Assembly: GCA_016722525.1 (NCBI GenBank)
Contig: JADKJB010000013.1
Location: forward strand, 62,001 to 126,000
Source of the DNA: Bacteroidota bacterium
GTDB taxonomy: Bacteria > Bacteroidota > Bacteroidia > AKYH767-A > OLB10
DNA length: 64,000 nt
Direction of reading: 5' to 3'
Part shown: one piece after another, positions 60,157 through 64,000 of the stretch
How positions within the stretch are numbered: position 1 is the stretch's first letter
Layout of the letters: each line of letters begins with the position of its first letter
Program-made: the position numbers and the translations under genes
Notes under the pieces: generated by a model
Seen by the model: the letters and a program-made list of their open reading frames with translations, nothing else
Told to the model about the DNA's origin: nothing
The model's database searches: none

Positions 60157-60582
60157 AACAGGTTTTGTAATTCCGGTACCAGATAAAAATATTTTGTGCA
60201 CTTTTTGTTCTTATACCAGGCAGATTTTACATGTGAAGAATAGTGAACGAAATGTTTCTCAATACTATTCACTTGTCAAGACTCAAACTACAATTCCCAA
60301 TAGGCACTTTAAAACTTAATTTTAGATGGTGTAATTGCATAATTCCCTCAAAATCTGGTTGAAATGTTGTAGTAAAATAATTAATTTTTATTTGTCGCAA
60401 ATCGATTTTTGGATCGGAAATCGCTTTTGTTTTTGCATCTGTATTAAAAATCCCAATAGGTGTATCCGGTTATACAATTTTCAACTTATCCCTTTTTAAT
60501 TTAAAACAAAAATTGAACTATTTGCAATAAAGTTTTAAAAGCATTATATTTACATTCTAACTTTTCTAAAACCCTTTTCAAA
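60157..60582 (+). other. intergenic region, no gene seen
   Basis: About 425 AT-rich bases between pyrF and the DUF2851 gene. It holds a short imperfect dyad (GAATAGT / ACTATTC around 60238-60272) and a near-consensus -7 box (TATATTTA) about 30 nt before the next start. No gene or RNA was recognised. Confidence 0.5.
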
Positions 60583-61870
60583 ATGAACGAAGAATTTTTT
60601 ATCATTCGTCTGGAAGTATAGATTATACCGTAAAGACTTAACAACCACATCAGGAGAAACAGTTTCTGTTATTAGTCCTGGGGAACAACATCGAAACTCC
60701 GGCCCCGATTTCTTTAATGCGCGTGTAAAAATAGGTGAAACATTATGGGCCGGTAATGTGGAGATTCATGTGAAGGCATCCGACTGGTACCGGCATAATC
60801 ACCAAACCGATAAGGCGTATAATAATGTGATTCTACATGTGGTTTATGATGCCGACAGTGACATAATTATTGGCAATCACACCACCATTCCGACTATCTC
60901 TCTTAGTGAACAAACAGAGGATGCCATTATTAGAAAGTATTATTCATTGAAAGCATCACGATTGCAAATACCCTGTGGTAATAATCTTAAGAATGTTAGT
61001 TCACTCACATTTAATTCATGGATTGACAGAATGCTCGTCGAAAGACTGGAAAATAAGTCTATTCAAATTGAACATGCTTTGGAGGTGAATAGAGGCGATT
61101 GGGAAGATGCCTTTTACCAGATGCTGGCACGAAATTTTGGATTTAATGTGAATGCCGATCCTTTTGAAATGGTAGCTCGTTGCTTGCCACGAAATTTGTT
61201 GCTCAAACATGCCGATCAGCTGCACCAGGTAGAAGCATTGCTTTTTGGGCAAGCCGGATTTTTAGAGGGCGAGTTTATTGATAGCTGGCCTCAACTACTA
61301 CAGAAGGAGTATGGTTTTTTATCTAAGAAATATGGTTTGCTTCCTCTTGATCGACATGTCTGGAAGCTCCTTCGCATGCGGCCGGCAAATTTTCCCACAA
61401 TAAGGCTATCCCAATTTGCAACCTTGATTGCATCCGGCAAAATATCCTTTCAGCAACTTAAAGAGAAAAAAAATTCGAATGAAATAATGGAGGTTTTTGA
61501 TATTTCAGCCTCTCCATATTGGAACAATCATTTTGTTTTCGACAAATCCACACGGTTTTCAAACCGACAAATGGGAGCGAGTTCTATTCATAATATCATG
61601 ATAAATACCATTGCACCTTTTCTTTTTTACTTCGGTCAGCAAAGAGATGAGCAAACCTATACCGATCGTGCTTTTAGACTTTTGGAAATGCTGCCTCCTG
61701 AAAAAAACCATGTTTTGCAGGAATTTAGTAAATATACCGTGCAACCACAAAATGCCTATTCCAGTCAGGCAATGTTGGGGCTTTTTAAGAATTTTTGTTC
61801 TCAGAAAAAATGTTTAAATTGCGGCCTCGGAATTGAAATGCTGTATAAAAAAAATGAACAACCCGGTTGA
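60583..61870 (+). CDS. DUF2851 family protein (frameshifted at N-terminus)
   Basis: About 429 residues after repair. ATG at 60583 begins MNEEF; a T6 run near 60598 shifts the frame. With one T fewer the reading becomes LSFVWKYRLYRKDLTTTSG and continues into the long frame (SPGEQHRNSGPDFFNARVKIG and WAGNVEIHVKASDWYRH). That matches DUF2851, a family with a nuclease-like N-terminal region (GPDFxNA, GxVEIH) found mainly in Bacteroidota. The C-terminus has a CxxCxxCG-like end (CSQKKCLNCGLG). Function unknown. Confidence 0.85.
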
Positions 61871-62084
61871 TAATATTAAAACTGTCTTTGAGCGACAAGC
61901 TTTTGGAATATGTGAGTGGTGGGGTGAAAAATTAAGGATTCGGTCCAGTAATATTCGTATTTTTTTTATCTATGCCTCTTTCCTCACCATCGGATCACCA
62001 TTAATTATTTATCTGATCATGGGTTTTGTAATGAATCTGCGTAAAATGGTAAAACGCCAACGTGGTAGTATTTGGGATATGTGA
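61854..62084 (+). CDS. PspC domain protein
   Basis: About 76 residues. AFGICEWWGEKLRIRSSNIRIFFIY followed by one membrane helix (LTIGSPLIIYLIMGFVMNL) is a short PspC domain, as in phage-shock-protein C regulators. ATG at 61854 overlaps the end of the DUF2851 gene by 17 nt, so the two are coupled. No PspA or PspB is in the window. Confidence 0.82.
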   Translation: MNNPVDNIKTVFERQAFGICEWWGEKLRIRSSNIRIFFIYASFLTIGSPLIIYLIMGFVMNLRKMVKRQRGSIWDM

Positions 62085-62214
62085 TTTGCTACCAATTTTA
62101 ATTCCATGTTAATCATACAATAACATTGAGCTATTGCGGAGTTGGTAACCTATAAGTAGTCAATTTATTTCAAAGTTACCACCGAATCAAACCATTGAAT
62201 GAACCATTGAATCC

Positions 62215-63138
62215 ATGAAAATATTAATCACAGGCTCTAACGGATTGCTTGGGCAAAAATTGGTCTATCAACTGTTACGAACTTCAGGCGTCGAATTAAT
62301 TGCTACTTCTTTAGGAGTGAACAGAGTTTCTTTGAAAAATGGTTATACCTACTATTCACTTGATATCACTAATAAGGATGAGGTATTAAAAGTGATTGAT
62401 GCTGTTCGCCCTGATTGTATCATTAATACTGCTGCAATGACTAATGTGGACGTCTGCGAGACGGATCAAATCGGTTGTGATGCTTTAAATGTCACATCGG
62501 TAAAATATCTGATAGAGGCTGCAAAAAAATATAAAACTCATTTTATTCATTTCTCCACTGATTTTATTTTTGATGGTGTTTCGGGTCCTTATAAGGAAAC
62601 AGATGTACCAAATCCATTAAGTTTTTATGGCGTTTCCAAAGCTGAAAGTGAAAAAATTGTAATGACTTCCGGGCTCGATTGGACTATTATCCGTACCAAT
62701 ATAATTTATGGCGTTGTGGATGATGTACAACGTTCCAATCTGGTTTTGTGGACCAAATTTTCTCTTGAACAGGGTAAATCGATTCATGTAATTACCGACC
62801 AATACAGGAGTCCTACCTTGGCTGAAGATCTGGCTGAAGCATGTATTGCTGCAGCATTAAAAAAGGCAACAGGAATTTTTCATGTATCAGGATCTGAAGA
62901 AGATATTGATAGCATAATTAATATTGTTAAAAAAATTGCAACTTTTTATGGACTTGATCAATCGTTAATCAAGCCTGTTACTTCTGCTGAATTAAATCAG
63001 CCAGCATTGCGACCACCGAAAACTGGTTTTATTCTAGATAAAGCCCGACTTGAATTGGGATACAAACCTCATTCCCTCATTGAAGGATTAAAAATTGTAA
63101 CCTCGCAACTTGAATCTAAAGCAATTGGAGGTAATTAA
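62215..63138 (+). CDS. rfbD: dTDP-4-dehydrorhamnose reductase-like (RmlD family) SDR
   Basis: 307-residue extended-type SDR. The Rossmann glycine motif is TGSNGLLGQKL, the catalytic residues are STDFIFDG with YGVSK (Tyr-x3-Lys), and IINTAAMTNVDVCETD is the RmlD-type segment. It would reduce dTDP-4-dehydrorhamnose to dTDP-rhamnose for surface glycans, but no rmlABC genes are in the window, so another NDP-sugar is possible. Confidence 0.85.
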   Translation: MKILITGSNGLLGQKLVYQLLRTSGVELIATSLGVNRVSLKNGYTYYSLDITNKDEVLKVIDAVRPDCIINTAAMTNVDVCETDQIGCDALNVTSVKYLIEAAKKYKTHFIHFSTDFIFDGVSGPYKETDVPNPLSFYGVSKAESEKIVMTSGLDWTIIRTNIIYGVVDDVQRSNLVLWTKFSLEQGKSIHVITDQYRSPTLAEDLAEACIAAALKKATGIFHVSGSEEDIDSIINIVKKIATFYGLDQSLIKPVTSAELNQPALRPPKTGFILDKARLELGYKPHSLIEGLKIVTSQLESKAIGGN

Positions 63139-63147
63139 TTTAAAAGT

Positions 63148-63306
63148 TTATGCTGAAATTACTTTGGCAGCGGGATAGCGCTCTTTCCAAAACTTCAACA
63201 TTTCAATTTTACGGATGGTTATAGTGGTCCTCTCATCGAGTTGAACTTTAATTACAGGATGTTCTCCCAGTACTTTTACTTTCTTTCTACTTCTTGATGT
63301 TCTCAT
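63148..63306 (-). CDS. 52-aa conserved basic protein
   Basis: A 52-codon frame begins MRTSRSRKKVKVLGEHPVIK and contains VQLDERTTITIRKIEML and WKERYPAAKVISA. The balanced composition and the strand-then-helix layout look like a real small protein, and I believe that similar short proteins occur in other Bacteroidota, although I could not check this. Convergent to the RmlD-like gene with 9 nt between stop codons. Confidence 0.65.
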   Translation of the reverse strand: MRTSRSRKKVKVLGEHPVIKVQLDERTTITIRKIEMLKFWKERYPAAKVISA

Positions 63307-63592
63307 GTTACTTTGAATTATTCTATAATAATAAACAATTTTTTAATTGCTTTCGTATACTTTATTAAAATACTTTTCAGCATTTTCATCTTTAGTTCTG
63401 ATTCTTTGTTTATAAAAGAATGGAGATTGGGTTTGTAAATCAGAATATATTGATTTTTAAAGCCTTCTACTAAAAGTTTTGCTAAATTACCATCACTCAG
63501 TGAGTATTAGATGAAAAAATCTGCTGAATCTTACCATTAATTACAAAAACAAGTTAAGTCACTAATATTCAATATTATATATAAATTAGCTG

Positions 63593-64000
63593 CTAATCTC
63601 TGAAATTTATAAACTGGAGTGGTTGTTCAAAACCCGATTGTCGGACTACTGAAATCGCGTTTTGGAGGTCGTCAATCTTCTTCGCAGTCACTCTTATCTG
63701 GTCCTCCATGATTGAAGCCTGCACCTTTAAACCACTTTCTTTAATAGATTTAACAATTTTCTTGGCCAATTCCTTTTCTATGCCATCTGTAACTTTCACC
63801 TCTTTCCTAAGGAGGGCACCGGCTGCAACATGCTCTTTTCCAAAATCTAAGCACCCTGCGTCTAAACCTTGTTTCATGGTTCTTGATATAATAATGTCCT
63901 GTATTGCATCCATTCGCATGTCATTTTCCGTCAGTATCTTGATAACTAAAAGCTTTTTATCAAGTTCCACTTCAGTCTTAGAGCCATGGAAGTCGTAACG
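63593..64000 (-). CDS. yajQ: YajQ/DUF520 family nucleotide-binding protein, C-terminal part
   Basis: The frame enters from the right edge (reading RYDFHGSKTEVELDKK) and ends at 63593. Residues IRVTAKKIDDLQNAISVVRQS and QPLQFINFRD are the diagnostic end of YajQ, a cytoplasmic protein reported to bind cyclic di-GMP or nucleic acids in some bacteria. The N-terminus, about 25 residues, lies beyond the window. Confidence 0.92.
   Translation of the reverse strand, partial: RYDFHGSKTEVELDKKLLVIKILTENDMRMDAIQDIIISRTMKQGLDAGCLDFGKEHVAAGALLRKEVKVTDGIEKELAKKIVKSIKESGLKVQASIMEDQIRVTAKKIDDLQNAISVVRQSGFEQPLQFINFRD

Noticed and set aside
1..64000. CRISPR arrays, tRNA, rRNA, prophage or IS elements
   Set aside because: None were recognised: no regularly spaced repeats, transposase, integrase or tRNA-like cloverleaf was seen by eye. 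A covariance-model scan would be needed to exclude small RNAs.

Overview
The window is a stretch of a Bacteroidota chromosome. The evidence is low GC with AT-rich intergenic DNA, a fused secDF gene, a type A type IX secretion (T9SS) sorting domain, a TonB-dependent receptor with a carboxypeptidase-like N-terminal domain, DUF3078, DUF5723 and OmpA outer-membrane proteins, type III glutamine synthetase, and several -7 boxes of the Bacteroidota form TAnnTTTG. I cannot place it below phylum. No rRNA, tRNA, CRISPR, IS element or prophage was seen. About 20 genes, including the essential pheT, secDF and pyrF, are split by single-base shifts, mostly in homopolymer runs. I read these as sequencing or assembly errors and annotate each such gene as one CDS.

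Layout. 1-6.5 kb: end of a LuxR-type regulator, pheT, three envelope or secreted proteins of little-known function, and a front-end fatty acid desaturase. 7-14 kb: aconitase, an Atg22-like MFS transporter, a LutA-like CCG protein, a glycosyltransferase and purB. 14-21.7 kb: a MORN-like repeat protein, then a TetR-TolC-adaptor-RND efflux operon. 21.8-32.5 kb: a secreted protein of unknown function, dienelactone hydrolase, EVE protein, TonB receptor, two badly frameshifted glycosyltransferases, a MarR/FMN-reductase pair, an orphan B12-type radical SAM protein and a DUF2267 protein. 32.6-39.8 kb: a long minus-strand run with acyl-CoA dehydrogenase, a ComEA-like protein, DUF5723-OmpA and an ABC exporter coupled to a LolA-like carrier. 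40-48.3 kb: secDF, a YitT transporter, tatA, NDH-2 and glutamine synthetase III.

48.4-54.2 kb is the most unusual part. It holds a small Cys-rich protein, an MbnP-family lipoprotein, a beta-barrel protein with an N-terminal CxxCxC, and a second lipoprotein. Both lipoproteins start with CKDD, which resembles the Bacteroidota surface-export signal. Together they look like a candidate surface metal (copper?) handling system. Next comes a clear homologue of LipL32, the major Leptospira surface lipoprotein, and then a T9SS-exported M43 metalloprotease. 54.8-64 kb: a PorE-like T9SS/OmpA protein, purM, prfA, pyrF, DUF2851, PspC, an RmlD-like reductase, a 52-aa conserved protein and the C-terminal part of YajQ.

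Common themes are envelope biogenesis and secretion (SecDF, TatA, PorE, the LolA-like/ABC set, OmpA proteins) and purine, pyrimidine and translation housekeeping (purB, purM, pyrF, pheT, prfA).
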